NCBI GenBank assembly: GCA_013397115.1
Contig: VWZW01002312.1
Coordinates: 1,304,062-1,368,061, forward strand
DNA length: 64,000 nucleotides
Direction of reading: 5' to 3'
Source: Edolisoma coerulescens
Taxonomy: Eukaryota; Chordata; Aves; Passeriformes; Campephagidae
This document shows, piece by piece, positions 36,473-49,600 of the stretch (positions within the stretch are counted from its first letter, which is position 1; every line of letters begins with the position of its first letter). A program made the translations under genes and the position numbers. The notes under the pieces are model-generated. The model did not search any database. It was not told the origin of the DNA and saw only the letters and a list, made by a program, of their open reading frames with translations.

Positions 36473-38531
36473 CTAGAGGTGGAAGAGAGAGAGAAAGAGG
36501 GATGGAAATGTATATGTGGAGAAGACTTACACTGACCAACATACAATGCAAACTAAAAAAAATCCTGCAAAAACAACAGTGTCTTAAGGAAGGAAAAGGA
36601 ATACAAGCCAAAATGTGACTGCTCCGTGGAAGAGACTGAAGCAATCAGTGCTTCTTTTCTCCTTGCAGAGGGCCTCTGTCACCCGTCTGTGAAAGCATAA
36701 ACAAAGCAGATTAACAGGCAGACAGTGTGGAGCACTGACTGTGGCTGAAGCTTAAAAATATGTCGGTGAGATAAACGACAAGTTCATGTTTTGATAGCAC
36801 AGCGGTGCTACCCTGAAGCTTGGGCTGTCTGGCTGCACCGGGACAGCGAGGAGCAGGGGAGGTCTCCCCATGGCTCCTTGCGCCCCACAGAAGGGAAGGT
36901 TTCGTTTGCTCACAGTTTCCTCTCACCACATTCCAAACAGAGACATGGGATTTTCCCCTCTGCATGGCCAAGAATCACAGCACTGATTACAGGACTGAGG
37001 CGAGCCCAGGGCTGAGGCACTCCCCAGCCGTCACTCATGTGCCTCACAGATCAGAAATGCAGACTCTGGGGCAGGCATGTGCTTTGCTGAACTGAAGCCT
37101 GGGCTGATGGCCCAGGAATGGTGGTACAAGACATATATCTTACATACAAAGTTTCCAGACGTGGCTAGAAATGACCCAAAAAAACCTGGTATAACAGAAG
37201 TACCAAGGGTCTTTTTTGTGACCTCCAGGCTTTCTACCTCAAACACTCCTGAAAAATGTGCCCTTCCAGTTGTCTGAAGTGGAATGTAATATTTATGCAA
37301 CTGGTATTTTGTTAAGCAAAAAGTCACCCATAACATTCTACAATCAGTATTGACATTTTTCATGTTTTGTCTTGGTTTTATTCAGCCTGCTTTATTTTTT
37401 TGTTAAAAATACCATTTCACATTTTGTCTTTCATTCTGCATTTTAACTTCACCACTAATAAGCAACAGCAAGTGTCAGTAATTCTGCATTTTCTTCTGGG
37501 ACCCTAGCTCCCCTGGTTTTCTTCAGGCTGTACTCCGATAGTGATAATAATCATCTTATCCCTCGGTTAATAAAGCTGTGTACTACAGATACAAAACTAG
37601 CCACCATGGAGAAGTGTTACTGTGTCAAAATTTTAATTGAAGCCTTTGAGAATTATGAGTGAGTACTTAATAATATCTTGTAAGAAAACTATAAAAGTTT
37701 GATATAATCTTTAATTTTGAACTCTTTTTTTTTATTCCCAAATAAGCTTTGTTTGCATTTTTTAATATTTAGGTGCTTTTAAAAGTAAAAATGTATAAAG
37801 GAACAAATGTCAAGACTAGCAGTAGTAAAGTATACCTTGACATTTTCAAGGCTTTTGACATGCAGAGCTCTTGCAAACAAACTAAAAATGAGGACAGGCT
37901 GCGTGAACCACAGGGTAGGCTGAGAAACTTTAAGGGATACTCAGGAAAAATTCACAGCCTGGCTGGCAACAAGTTGCATGTGACATTTCTCAGAGGAGAA
38001 GGAGGCTCCTGGAACTGAGCACCCTCCCCAGTGACCCGGGCAGTGGGACCCAGCAGCAAGTCTGGGGAGGGCAGCAGCGGGTGCTGGCAGTGCCCCACGG
38101 CGTGCAGGCTGGCTGGGCTGCACTGGCGGACGGAGAGAAGGGGTGATCCCCCTGCTCAGTGCTCCTGAAGCTCCCACCAGAGTACTGTTCCTCCTGTAAT
38201 CACACAGGCATTAGTAGAGCTCATCAAAACATGAGCAATTTTGAGGAAGTAAAACACTGAGGGTTCAAGCTGAGTTGTCAAACCAAGCTCAAGAGCAAGT
38301 TTGGACACTGACCAGCTAAGAAAAAGTGGCTGAAGAGTCAAATGAGGAGAAATGAGGCAGGATTATTTTTTACAGTGACTCCCTCGCCTCTATCTATTTT
38401 GCAGTTTTTCAGTCTGTGTGTAAATCCCCTTGCAGTCACAAAAATGATGTGATAACAAGGTAGTGTTAATCTCTTGATAAGCTGGATGTCGGAGGTGAGA
38501 ACACACCTTGGAAATATGAGGTAGAGGATAC
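36473..38531. other. Presumed intron
   Basis: About 2 kb. It includes a short possible LINE remnant near 37,828-37,862, annotated separately. A 110-codon minus-strand frame at 37,031-37,363 has no splice support. A GC-rich patch lies at about 38,010-38,150. Confidence 0.4.
37780..37880 (+). mobile_element. Possible CR1 reverse-transcriptase remnant
   Basis: The plus-strand reading VYLDIFKAFDM at about 37,828-37,860 closely resembles the CR1 reverse-transcriptase motif (typically YLDFSKAFDTV), and the bases 'taccttgac...aaggcttttgac' match. Beyond this the similarity is not clear, so it is either a small decayed LINE piece or chance. Confidence 0.3.
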
Positions 38532-38683
38532 CAGCGATGTGGCTGGAAGGAAATGCTGTCAGCAAAGCTTCATGTTTTGATCCACTGAGTGCATATACAA
38601 CATAGGCTCCTGCTGTTATCTTGGAGAAGCTTTTTCTTCCTATGTCTCTCACTTGCTCAAGAGGTGAAAGTAAGCTGGTCTGC
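38532..38683 (-). CDS. Internal coding exon (phase 2-1) of unidentified gene
   Basis: Seen: a strong acceptor (ctccttttcttcttgttttcag) and a fair donor (catcgctg/gtatcctc) on the minus strand. The 152 nt carry 1 base + 50 codons + 1 base in one open frame: LLSPLEQVRDIGRKSFSK, then AYVVYALSGSKHEALL and FPSSHIA. Both junctions match independent neighbours: 'ag' from 39,214-39,328 plus its first g gives Arg, and its last g plus 'ac' of 36,318-36,472 gives Asp. These matches were found without searching for a phase, so this exon is well supported. The function is unknown. Confidence 0.65.
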
Positions 38684-39213
38684 CTGAAAACAAGAAGAAA
38701 AGGAGTGCAGTCCAAGTTTTCCAGTGGCAACAAACCCTCTAGTCTAGCCATGTTCTGCAGTGCCCCCTTTGCAGTTTTCTCCCCCAGAGGCCTTTCCTGA
38801 GGCTCCTGTGCTCCCCTCCTCCTGCATGCCAGACCAGTGCTCCTCCTGTGTTTTCACATCAGCAGCAGAGCCATCTCACACGAGCTGCCCATTCCTGCCC
38901 TCCACACGTATAAGGCCACCTGACAGATCAGATGGGTGAAATGATGGGGGCTCTTCAAAACCTTGTCTGGAAATCCTAATTCCATCAATGCACTTGATGC
39001 TTGCACTCATTTCTATTTAATTATACTTTGAACAAATAAGATCAAGGGTATGTAATTCTAGTTTTATCAGACCCATACAGCTCTGAAAAATGATCTTTGA
39101 CTATCACGGAAATAATTTCTTCTACAAAAGTACACAGAATAATATTTCACAGTCTCTTCTGCACGTACAGTAGTGTGCTGTTTTCTTTCAAAGAGTTAAA
39201 AAAGCAGAATTAC

Positions 39214-39328
39214 CTCATGCAACACAGGATAAGATTTTTCAGCTGAATAATATTTTTGGCAAAAATGCAGATTTGGGTACAACTATAACTATTTGCAGAC
39301 AGGGACATGATAAGTTGATTAGCTTCAA
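39214..39328 (-). CDS. Internal coding exon (phase 1-2) of unidentified gene
   Basis: Seen: the acceptor ctctcttcaggctttttcag and the donor gcatgag/gtaattct on the minus strand. Only one of three frames is open over the 115 nt (2 bases + 37 codons + 2 bases), containing EANQLIMSLSANSYSC and QLKNLILCCM. The out-phase 2 agrees with 38,532-38,683 only 0.5 kb away. The helix-like hydrophobic pattern suggests a folded cytosolic segment rather than a signal peptide, but no family is recognised. Confidence 0.5.
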
Positions 39329-39890
39329 CTGAAAAAGCCTGAAGAGAGGGGAAATGTCAAGAAGTGTTTTGATTTTTCATTTAAAAAATAACTTTGATTA
39401 GAAATGTTTTTGAATATAACACTGAATTTAAAAAATGCAAACAAAAAACTCCGAAGGTAATAATATTTTTACCTCTTTTTCAGTTCAACAAAACAAGAAT
39501 AAGTGTTTAATTTTAATCACAGACCAGATTTAAAATGAAAGTTCATCCACAAACTAAAATGACTCCTAGAAAATCAGTTGCAAGGTGACACACTAGAGGA
39601 ATCTCCCACAGTCTCAAGAACATCAGTTGCTTGAGATTTAAGCCTGCTTACACATTGAACTGTGAACTCTTATGAGTCTACTGCCAGCATTAAACAAAGC
39701 TTGAGACAGAGCTACACTTCTGGTTAAGTAATCTCCCAGTTCAATACAGTCAGCTTCCATTTGGCTGCTGGGCATCTTAAAAATGAAAGACAACAGCTTG
39801 AGATTTGGCCTTCTACAATAGGACTGAAATTTAAATAGCAGCTGCCTTCAGTGTTACTATTATATTCTATTAGGTTATGTGAATATTTAC

Positions 39891-40001
39891 TCAGGAAATG
39901 AATTGTTATTATTTTTTTCTTCTCATGCAGACCAACAGTGGAGAACATTTCAAGAATTAATACTAGGTTATTTGCTTGCTCCTGAAGGAATGCTGAGTCA
40001 G
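39891..40001 (-). CDS. Probable coding exon (phase 1-1)
   Basis: The minus-strand frame contains LQEQANNLVLILEMFSTVG and KKKIITIHFL over 111 nt (2 + 36 codons + 1). The donor tttcctga/gtaaatatt is good, but the acceptor aaaaccccacag lacks a long pyrimidine tract. Phase 1 on both sides lets it sit between 40,636-40,676 and 39,214-39,328 without changing frame; it could equally be a skipped or false exon. A competing 119-codon open frame runs on the opposite strand (39,879-40,238) behind a good acceptor-like tract but without a clear donor. Confidence 0.4.
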
Positions 40002-40635
40002 CTGTGGGGTTTTGGCTATCCCTTATTAAGAGCAATTATTTTAGTTAAAAAACAATGGATAAATAACTCAGAACTTCCAGGAGAACATTTTTTCCAATGG
40101 AAAATATCTATTTATGAATGTCCAGATGTTTTGAATAGGGATTGCAAAAAAACCTCAGGGGATAGCTGCCAGCAAAGTCACTGGACCCCCCAGACACCTG
40201 TTTGTGAGGCTGCTGAGAGTCCTGCCCTCTGGGACTGATGTATACCCTGCACTATATACCCTCAACCTGAGAAACTCATTTTCCTAAGAGGCAAGATCAC
40301 ACTCTGACTGCTTTGCTTAATAGAGTGATTCTCAGGCCACAACCTACTTGTGATCCAGTGAATCACTCTGACACTCTTCCCTGTGCCAAAAAGGTAGGTC
40401 TGGAGCATGGCTTGTACAGCTCACCCCACCAGGACACAGCTTTCAGCCAAAGCCACTTCACAGAGCAGCTGCCAGATTTATCCTCATATGCTGCCTGCCT
40501 TTAGCACCTTAATTATCTTATCAGTTTCAGCATCATAGAGTTATCTAAAGGCACCTGTGGGAAAGAGACAGTCTTGGGAAAAGGGCATTATCCCTCCTTT
40601 CAGGTCTGACCTCAGAACTTTTTCCCAAGCCTCAC

Positions 40636-40676
40636 CATTTGTTATGACACCAATTTCAAACCTTTGCAATAACTCA
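40636..40676 (-). CDS. Possible 41-nt coding exon (phase 2-1)
   Basis: The acceptor tract ctgctgccttctctgtcacag is strong and the donor caaatg/gtgaggctt is good on the minus strand. One open frame: 1 base + ELLQRFEIGVITN + 1 base. The phase fits the next exon downstream. It is too short to be convincing alone. Confidence 0.3.
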
Positions 40677-43600
40677 CTGTGACAGAGAAGGCAGCAGCCA
40701 GAGCTCACACCCTTCTCAGGGCCAGGAGGCTCGAAAGCCCTGAAAATCACCCCACCATGTTCTCCCCACCTCCAGTGGTTGCCAAAACAGCTCAGCTATC
40801 TGCATCAAACGCCTGGCAAAGGGCTTTCAAAACTCACTGGACCAGCATGTGTTGCTATGAAAATGCAGAGGCCAGTTCTACTGTGTGTGTGCAGGATGTG
40901 AACACTGCCACCAAGGGACACCCTGGAAGGGCACACAGGTGCACTGTGTGAGGCTGGGACAGCATCCGTGCCTATGGGTGAATCCTGCACCTAAGCCAGA
41001 CACAGCCAGGGGGAATTGGAAGTAATTTCTTCATCCCTCCTCTAGGGCTTGCAGTCTCCCTGCCTGTTGTGTCGCTCTCTTGCATGATTATGGATGCTAG
41101 CACATGCTGGGAAATGTCAGAACGAAAGGATGAAGTAGGCAGCCTCCAGCTTTACAAGAGAGGAAAGAGACTCACTGAGCTCCTTTGGGGAAGGTCACTC
41201 ACAGAGAAATATTCTGTAGACAATAAAAGCAAAACAGGACCAAGGAGCATATCTAGATTAAGGAGAGCACACAAGAACTAGGATGATATTTGTATGACAT
41301 TAACATGGAGTTGATTCCATATTGATATGACATCATAGTGATGTCACCATCTCACATCACTACATAAAGTGGGAAAGTGTTTTTCATAATATTTATGCTA
41401 ATCATTTGGCCATTGAAAAATAAGTGTGTTTCCTACAAATACTCTGCAGCAAATACTGCCAGCAAATACCACTTCTTGGATAACAGAGAAGTAAGAATGG
41501 GTTACACGAATGACACAGGCCAACATCATGCCTTCAGCTTCTCTAGAAAGGCAAAGTTACCTGGCAAGCTCCTGCAGAACAGCAACTGGAGAGCACAAAA
41601 GGAATTTTTATTCCAGGGTTACTTCTGGCTGAGCACAATATAAATGCAAAGGATTAATGGATTCTATAACCCAGGTTCTAGTCCTATTAATATTCCTGTT
41701 CATGTTTTTTTTTTACATATGAAGTGCTAAGAAATAGTCTGTAAGGCATGTTCCCATTGCCTGCAACAAAGATAAACAAATCCTGCCACAATCCTGCACT
41801 CCAGGCTTGTGGTACGTGGGATGCTACTGGTTTCTCAGAAGCCTTTTCTGCTGACCTTCAGACTTCTAGAAAGAGCTTCTAGAAAAAGTCCTTTGACCCT
41901 GCTGTTGCTTGATCACAGACAGACCCAAGCTTTTATGCACCTCAGTCTCCAATTGCTCTTTAAATGTCCCATAAAATTCCAAAGAAAAGTAAACCTCACT
42001 TGAAACTACCCATCAGACCCTCAGATAAAAAAAATATTCTTTTCACTTTCTACATTCTCTCTAATATTTCTCAAAGCCTATACTGACTCTCAGTCTTAAA
42101 GTGTTTTTCAATGTTACACCACACTTTTTTCTTTTGAGACTTTAAACCTCCTCATCCCTTGAAGGAATAAGTTTTCCATTTCAGATTTATGTCTTTGCTT
42201 TGATAGATAGCATGCAAGCAAGTTGTTCGTGATGGCACGCTGACCACACACTTGCTACCAGATAAACTGATTTGTCATGAAGGATTTTTAACTGCTTAGA
42301 ACTTTGTCCAGCAAAAGCCATGGTAAACTGGAGGGAAATCTCATTCCTCATATGTGATGCCAATATTATGCAACTATTAGGGAAGAAAGACATTGATATT
42401 TTACTTAATCTTATGGACTCCTGGCAACTTTTGACTTTGAAGCATGACAAAAGACTTGGTATAAACCCAGTGTAATTGATTCTTCACAGGGAATATGAGG
42501 GAGCACATGGTCTCCTGCCTGTAAAACCCTTTTTGCTATGTACACAGTATACACTATATACACCATAGTGTAGTCTCTGGTGCTGGTGGTACAATTGCTC
42601 CAACACTGCCCTAGCTCATTAGTCCAACGTGTCTTCCCAAAACATCAGGATGAAGGCAAATACTCTTCCCCTCCTGCTGACTGCAATTATGTCTTTACAC
42701 AAAAGCGTAGAAGGGGAATTTCAATTCAGTATTTATAAGGGCCCTGTTATATAGGTGTAGCCAACAAACCATGACTTATTAGTCCTTTCTCTCCCTTTTT
42801 AAGACATCTTCCTAACAGCTTTTTCTGATAAGTTTGAAAAAACATGTATTTTAAGTATTCCTGAGCACCATATTCACAGCAGGTTCTGAGGACATATACT
42901 GACAGATGGCATTATGAGAGTGAGCATCCTTTTCACCATATGCAACCCCAGAGCTTCAGCCAAGGGTGGTTACTGCTAGTAACCAACAGATCTCATTTGT
43001 CATTTGTTGCCTCTGTTTCCACCGCTCATTTCTAGCAGTAACTGAATTTTGAGTCAGTCATTCAATGCCTGTGAAAGAATCAATCATTGAATATGCTCAT
43101 ATGTCATAACTAAAATACCCTGGTTGTCTGAAATTGTCCACATGTAGGGATAAACTGCTTCACAGGCAGCAGGAATAGCATGGCAAAAGAATATCTCTGT
43201 TTATCCGCAAATTTTAAACACAGCCTACCTTGACCAAAACATAATTTTTCAAGGAAGGTTTTACAAAGAGTGCTTTAGAATGAGAATACAAAACCTCTGC
43301 CTTGGAGAGTATTTTCTGGTTTCATGTTAAGATCAAAACCAGTGGTTGTGAGAATCACAGCTGTCCAGGAGAATGGATACATCTGTTACAGTTGTCCAGT
43401 TCACAGACCAGCTTACAGACAGCTCTCTAGAAAATAACATATCTCCCCACAAATGAGCAAAAAAGTAGTCATTCTCCTTGAAACATTTGATGAAGAAAAT
43501 TTGCATGCCATAAACTAGTGTAAATTGGCTTAGCATGGAAATGCAGGGTGGCAGCTTGCACTGTTTGGCAAGATGGGGCAAGTGGTGAATTATCACGTGT

Positions 43601-46600
43601 TAGCTACAGAGACCTGCCCAGATCTGAGAGATCTGAGTACCCTCATCATGATCTACCCTGAAGAAATGGAGCTAGGAATTCCTGGTTTAATGTTTTCAAT
43701 GTGAAAAGAAAATCAGGTGAGATGAGATTTTGGGTCTTATGTTTTTTCAGAAGTGAAAATTTTATGTGGAATTTCCCTGGGATTTTTTTTTTGGTTGGGG
43801 TTTTTTGGGGGGTGGTGGGACATTTTGTGGAGAGATTATTTCCAGAGAAAGTTTCCCTGCTTTTCTAACAAATTGTATCCGTGTAATGTGCGATCTCGCC
43901 ACAGAGGTATCATCTTTAGAAAAGAATGTGTGAGGATATCATACGGCTCAGCTATTTTAAGACTTCCATTATTACAAAGACATCCTAGTTATAAAAATGC
44001 ATGTGCAGACACAGCCTCATATTTGCAACAGAGCCCACATCTAAAGGCATAGCTCAACCAAGAAGCACAAATATAAAAACAACTTGCATCATTTCAAATA
44101 ATTCTGCATTAAAGATCTGGTCTTATTTGCACCAGCATGCGTACACCAAAATCAGATATCAAATGAGGAGATGCAGAGCTGAAGTAAAAGAATCCTTGTG
44201 CCTTACAATAGATTATGTTATTGTGTTTAAATACTATACCCTTCTGGTAGGCAATACACAAACAGAGTCAATTTTATGTGGGAGTGGCTGCTATTATAAG
44301 CTCTGATATATAGCAGTCAGAGACTAACAGAGTCAGCTGACAGGCAGAACAGGTTTCAGTATGTTATTCCAGACCTTTCTACCACAAAATTAGCAGTCTG
44401 AAATGAGAGAAGAATACAAAGAAACCAAGTTCTATGGAACGATGGCAGCTGTCAATCCTGACATAAAACATGATCTCTGCATTCTTCTTTAGAGCTTTTG
44501 TCAAAAGCCTGCAGATCTTACAGTCCTTCTGAGAGTGTGCAAGAATCCATTTACCAAGGTTTAAGCATCTGCAGGATAGGGCTTCAGATTTCACCCAGAA
44601 AGATAGGCTTAATGTGGGTGCCCATCCATGCTGAATACAGGTCACAGAGATGAGCAACCAATCAGCTAGGCTACAATCTTGAGCAATCCGTGATTACAGA
44701 ATACTTTGAAGATTTGGTACAGCTTATTTTGCCATAGAGTGTTGCCCAAAGTTCCCAGTCATTTGGGCATAAAACCCTTGATCCACAGAATGTGGATTGA
44801 AAGCCTATTCCCATGGACATGCTGGCCCAGGACATGGGAAGCAATACAATCTGAGCAGTGCCTCTGGCTGCTAATTTCTCATCAGGAGGATGGCCAAGCA
44901 CCCACACTTGTGCTTGGGTTTGGATTGGAGATGCTTGCAGCACAAACTGGCAGATGCAGGCCAGCTCTGCCCATGCTCCCGGCCTGACAAGGGTAATGTA
45001 ACCATGTCACCACCACACCAAGCCCAAGGTAATACATCCTGTCATTGCACTCCATCTCTCTCAGCAGGCTTAATTAGCTCAGCCTCAAGTACCATACTGG
45101 AGTGGTCTGTGCTGGGTTCCTGTAGTAGACACAAGCATCCATCACTTCCCAAACTCCATTTCTACTGGTCCTCTTATGGCCTCACTTCACACCGACTCTT
45201 TGCATTTCCTGACCAGACAGGTAACACCACATTAGCATTCACCCCACAAGCCCTGTGGCCTCTACACAGTTCAATCCAGCTCTCCTAGGCAGATTACCAG
45301 GCTACCTGGAAAAGCATCTGGGGAAGCTAGTTCCTGGGATAATGTGGACTCGCAGCAAAGGGAGAGCACTGCTGGTGACTGCCTCCCTCCCATGAGCTTT
45401 GAGGCATCTGATGAAGCCTTTGCTTCCCGCTGACCCTGGGGCCCATGACCTCTCTGTAGGCAGCTGGCACAATGGAGAGAGGAACCAGGACATGTCTGCA
45501 TGCAGAGCAACCTCTGAAGCATGGCAGCGTGAGGAAAAACAGATGCATGAGGAAGAAGCTTTCCACTGGCAAAAGGGAAGGGGAAATTCCCCAAGGCATC
45601 TTTGCTTAGTCTTCAGTATAAGGCAGCAAGCAACAGGCTCAAGTGTTTTCCATTTCAGGATGTGTTTTACTTGCCTTCATTGCCATTTAGTTAACAATAA
45701 ATCAGAGGTTAACTTTTTATATGGCTTGAAGGAATAGGAAATTCAGTTTTCTTCCTACCTGAGCTTTAGGTAGTCAAATATTTGTAGTATTTGAAAGAAA
45801 GCCAAGGCAGCACACGTATTCAGAGCCTGCTGTGCACAGCACATTTCAGCCTCACTCAAGGAGAAGCTAGAATGCAATAGTGTTTTTCCTTTTCCAGATT
45901 TATAGAACAGAAGACTTTTAAACCACACCCAAAGACCCAGAACTCTCATTTATAAAATGCTAACCTTAAAATTTCATTTAATTATCCTGTATTGAACTCA
46001 AAAACATGCATCTGATTAAAGCACAACTATTCTAGCTGAAGCTTATCTCCTGTGAAAATGAACTGTATTGTTTAAAAGGAATGAAACTGTCCATTCTCCT
46101 CTTCCTCATTTACTCTGTTGCCATTTGCTTTCCACAAAAAGAGCATGCAATGTACAGGAAATTAAATATTAATTGAAGATACTTAGAAAATTTATATCAA
46201 GTACTACTCAGCCCTCTTTTGCTAAACAGACTGACTTGGTTTAGGCTAGTCCTTTCAGCCCTCCAATGGCTTTCGTAGCCTTGTCATCATTGTCTTCAAA
46301 TTTGTTCTGCATTTTAGGCGGACTGTGGAGGTGCATACTGTATTGAAGCATCAGTGCCCTTTCTCCCTTCCCTCCTTGTTTTTACTGCACACCTGATGAC
46401 AGCATCAGCCTCTCTTACCCCAGAACTGTGGCGACAGGGCATGGAAAGGGACAGACTTGCAACATTTAAAGACTTAACACTTTGGACTTCTCATTCAAGG
46501 TACAGCCTTCGTTGCCTGGTTTGTCCTGGCAAGCTGTCTGTATTTAAGCCTGCTGTGCTGAGACATCCTGACTCCTCCCTCTAGTTTTAATGTCCTCATC

Positions 46601-49600
46601 ATTGATTAAAACCTTACAAGACCTCATAATATAAAATCACAGTTATTTGCAACATGAGAATATTTGCACCTAGATCACTGTATCTGAAAACACAGAATAG
46701 TTTAAGGTTTCATGATAATCTAGGATGTGGAACATGCTAGAAATAATTGCATTTGGTGAGGTTTCCCTTTTTGGGCCAACTATTAATTCATTTTAATTTA
46801 ATGACAGCTGGCTAAAAGCAGGAAGGTGCTCTCCCCCACTCTGCTGCCACAGGAGTGTATAATGTCCTCAAGCACAAAACTGCTCAGCTCTCTTTTTTTT
46901 CCTTTCTCTCAGACCCAGTTTTAAAGGCACAGGATTAATGTCTGGGCATAGAGCAGGCGATAGGGGATACAGCATCATACAGTCACCCCAGGACAATGTC
47001 ATGCTCGTTTTACTGACACCATTCTGTGTTGGTTTCAAGTTAGAATGTTATGCAGCACTAATACTGTTATTGTATTTGTATGCATTTTAATGAAACAGAG
47101 TCAAATTAGGTCTTCTTTCTGCCAAATAATAGAGAATAATTCCTTTCTTCCAAAATTATGCTGAACTTCATTAAATACATTCCCTATCCTTTAATCTCTT
47201 TATCACTGAATCCCCATATTTCCTCTTTTCTTTCCTTGCAAGGGATGGCAAGACAATACTTATAACTTACGCAAGACATTACACTTGTCTTTTTCAAACT
47301 TCAGTCCTCCCTCAGACTTCCAGTATATACTTGCTCAATTATTGCTCAGAGATTCATGGCTTCTTCATAACTATAAAGAGTATTTTTCACCAGTCAAGCA
47401 AAGCCCAGCCAAGACAATTTTTCTTGTCCTAATTTATCCAGAATAGCCTACTTAAAGTAAAAAGAAATAATTTTCTAACACGCGTTCTTCAGATATCCTT
47501 ATGCCAATAAAGTTTAAGGCAGGTTTCTACCTCTTCATGACCTGAATACATCACCTTGATTCTTTACAAACAAAACAAAAACACCAATACCACAAGACAC
47601 AAGAGAAAGGAAAAATCATGCATGATTTCCATATTTTCTTCACAGATGCTGACTTTTCAGCACCTTGTAAAGTGAGCAAACTAATAAAGGGAAAAAAACC
47701 CACTGTGGCAACAAATTATGATTCTCTTTCAATAGAAACACAGACTCCACTGCAGTTAATTGAGCTGTGAAAATGAAAAGTGAATACAAACAAGTTCTCA
47801 AAAATTCAGCCTCAAATTTGGATTTACCATATATAGTCCTTTTATTACCCTCTCTTTGCATGTCCATGGTTCTCACAGGGAGATGTGCACCTAATGGACC
47901 ACAATTGTTTATGCAGTTGGATGTAGCAGTATGAAGAAATCACGATGTAAGTACTGTGAAGCCATCCCATCTCCTTCCTCACCTATAATCCCAAAGTAGT
48001 GAGTCTAGTGGTAGTCAGGTCTTGAAACAGCCAACAAGCCTGTCAGGAAAGACTTTCCTTCATCCTTCAAATGTACAAATGCCAAAGAAACACAGAAGAG
48101 ATCATTCCTTAGTATGATTGTGCAAACCTTTCATTCCTGAGCAAGATTTTAGGTCCATCCAACCAAGAAGGAATGTAAGGGGTTTGTTTGCAGAAATACT
48201 TGTGGAAACCAAGCTTTGAACTTAGCACATATTTCATTGGAAAAACATCTTTTCCACAGGTAAATGGGAGTAGTTCTTTACTAAAGCTACAAACTGAAAG
48301 CTGCTACAAACTTGGGATGGAATTAGGGCTTGTGGCTGGCATCAGCATTGTCCCAAGCCAAGTGTCTTCAAGGGAAGAGAGGCTCTCTGAGGGCAATATT
48401 TAGATTCATTGTCTGTACATTGTGTTATTAACCACAAAAGAAGGTAAAACTGTAAGAACGTTTAGGTCTAGTGGATCATGTCAAGCAAAGATTTTACTAC
48501 AGCTACTCAGGTACCTCACCTGCTACTAGAACCACACAATTATTACATCCAAAATGTTTTAAGATTTGCACGGTAAAAACAGGAAAGAATTATAGAAGTT
48601 GACATTAATCCATATTGGGTTTTTTATTGCATGTATGGAGTAAGACTTACTAATATGTAGGCCATAATCACTTCACTATTTCTGAAAAATCTGCAGTTAA
48701 TACCAGTGCTTTTCTGTGAGATGCAATTCCTATGCAAAAAGCTATCTAGTACAATACACAACACCAGACAAATTTTTGTTGATCAAATAAGCCAGATAAG
48801 GATCTGAACACACCTTCACAGATGCAATTACTTCATGAGACAAGAGCAGACTAATTTTAAAACTCACTCTACCTGTACCCTCTCAGGAGACAAAGCTCCA
48901 TACAGGCCACTCCTCTGCCAATCTCGAAACAGAACAGTTTTGTGTCCTTTAACGCTCCCGTCCTCTGCACTGAGGGTGCGTGCAGCTTCTGCCACCTGTT
49001 CACAGCCACATAAGGGCTGGTCTACAAGGGCAGCCCGTGCTCTGCCCTCACGGGTCTGCAGTGCAGGAGCCACACCTCTGCAGCCCTTTTTTCATCCAGG
49101 AAACCCCAGCAGCACAGGTGGTGGCAGCCCCTGGCATCCAGAACACAAACAGCATCTAAGGAGCCTCCCTGACACCGGGAGCCCCACAGGAGGCCTTTCA
49201 TCCTGCTCAGTACTTCCATATCAACAGCTCCTACTACAGTCATGGACATGGAAGCCCCATATTGGTATCTCTGGCCTCTGTACAGACCACCATCTGTAAT
49301 CACATCTCAAAACCAAACCACAGCCACATGGTGCAAGTTGCTGAATTGCCGCAAACTCACTTTTGCTGATACAAACCTGTTCCAAAGCATCTAGAGGGGC
49401 AACTTTTCCCCCAAATACCTTGCCAGGTCAGGCACAATCTCTATTCCCAGGGGAGCAAACAGGCAGCACAGACTGTTCTCCACGCTTGTTAATGCAATGC
49501 CAATGCTGCTGGTCTGTTTCAGACCTGTCTGGCTGTCAGCAGCGCACAGGTTAGTGCACACAAATACTGAGCTGCTGGCACTCCCCAAACTGCTGAGAAA

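Noticed and set aside
39879..40238. 119-codon plus-strand frame preceded by an acceptor-like tract (tttttttcttctcatgcag)
   Set aside because: No usable donor follows, no domain is recognised, and a phase-compatible minus-strand exon overlaps it; treated as antisense chance.
41547..41571. 25-nt minus-strand segment with phases (1-2) that would extend the exon chain upstream
   Set aside because: Too short; the same bases also support a competing overlapping candidate at 41,493-41,529.
48647..48677. 31-nt minus-strand segment with a perfect donor and open frame
   Set aside because: Too short, and its phase conflicts with neighbouring candidates.
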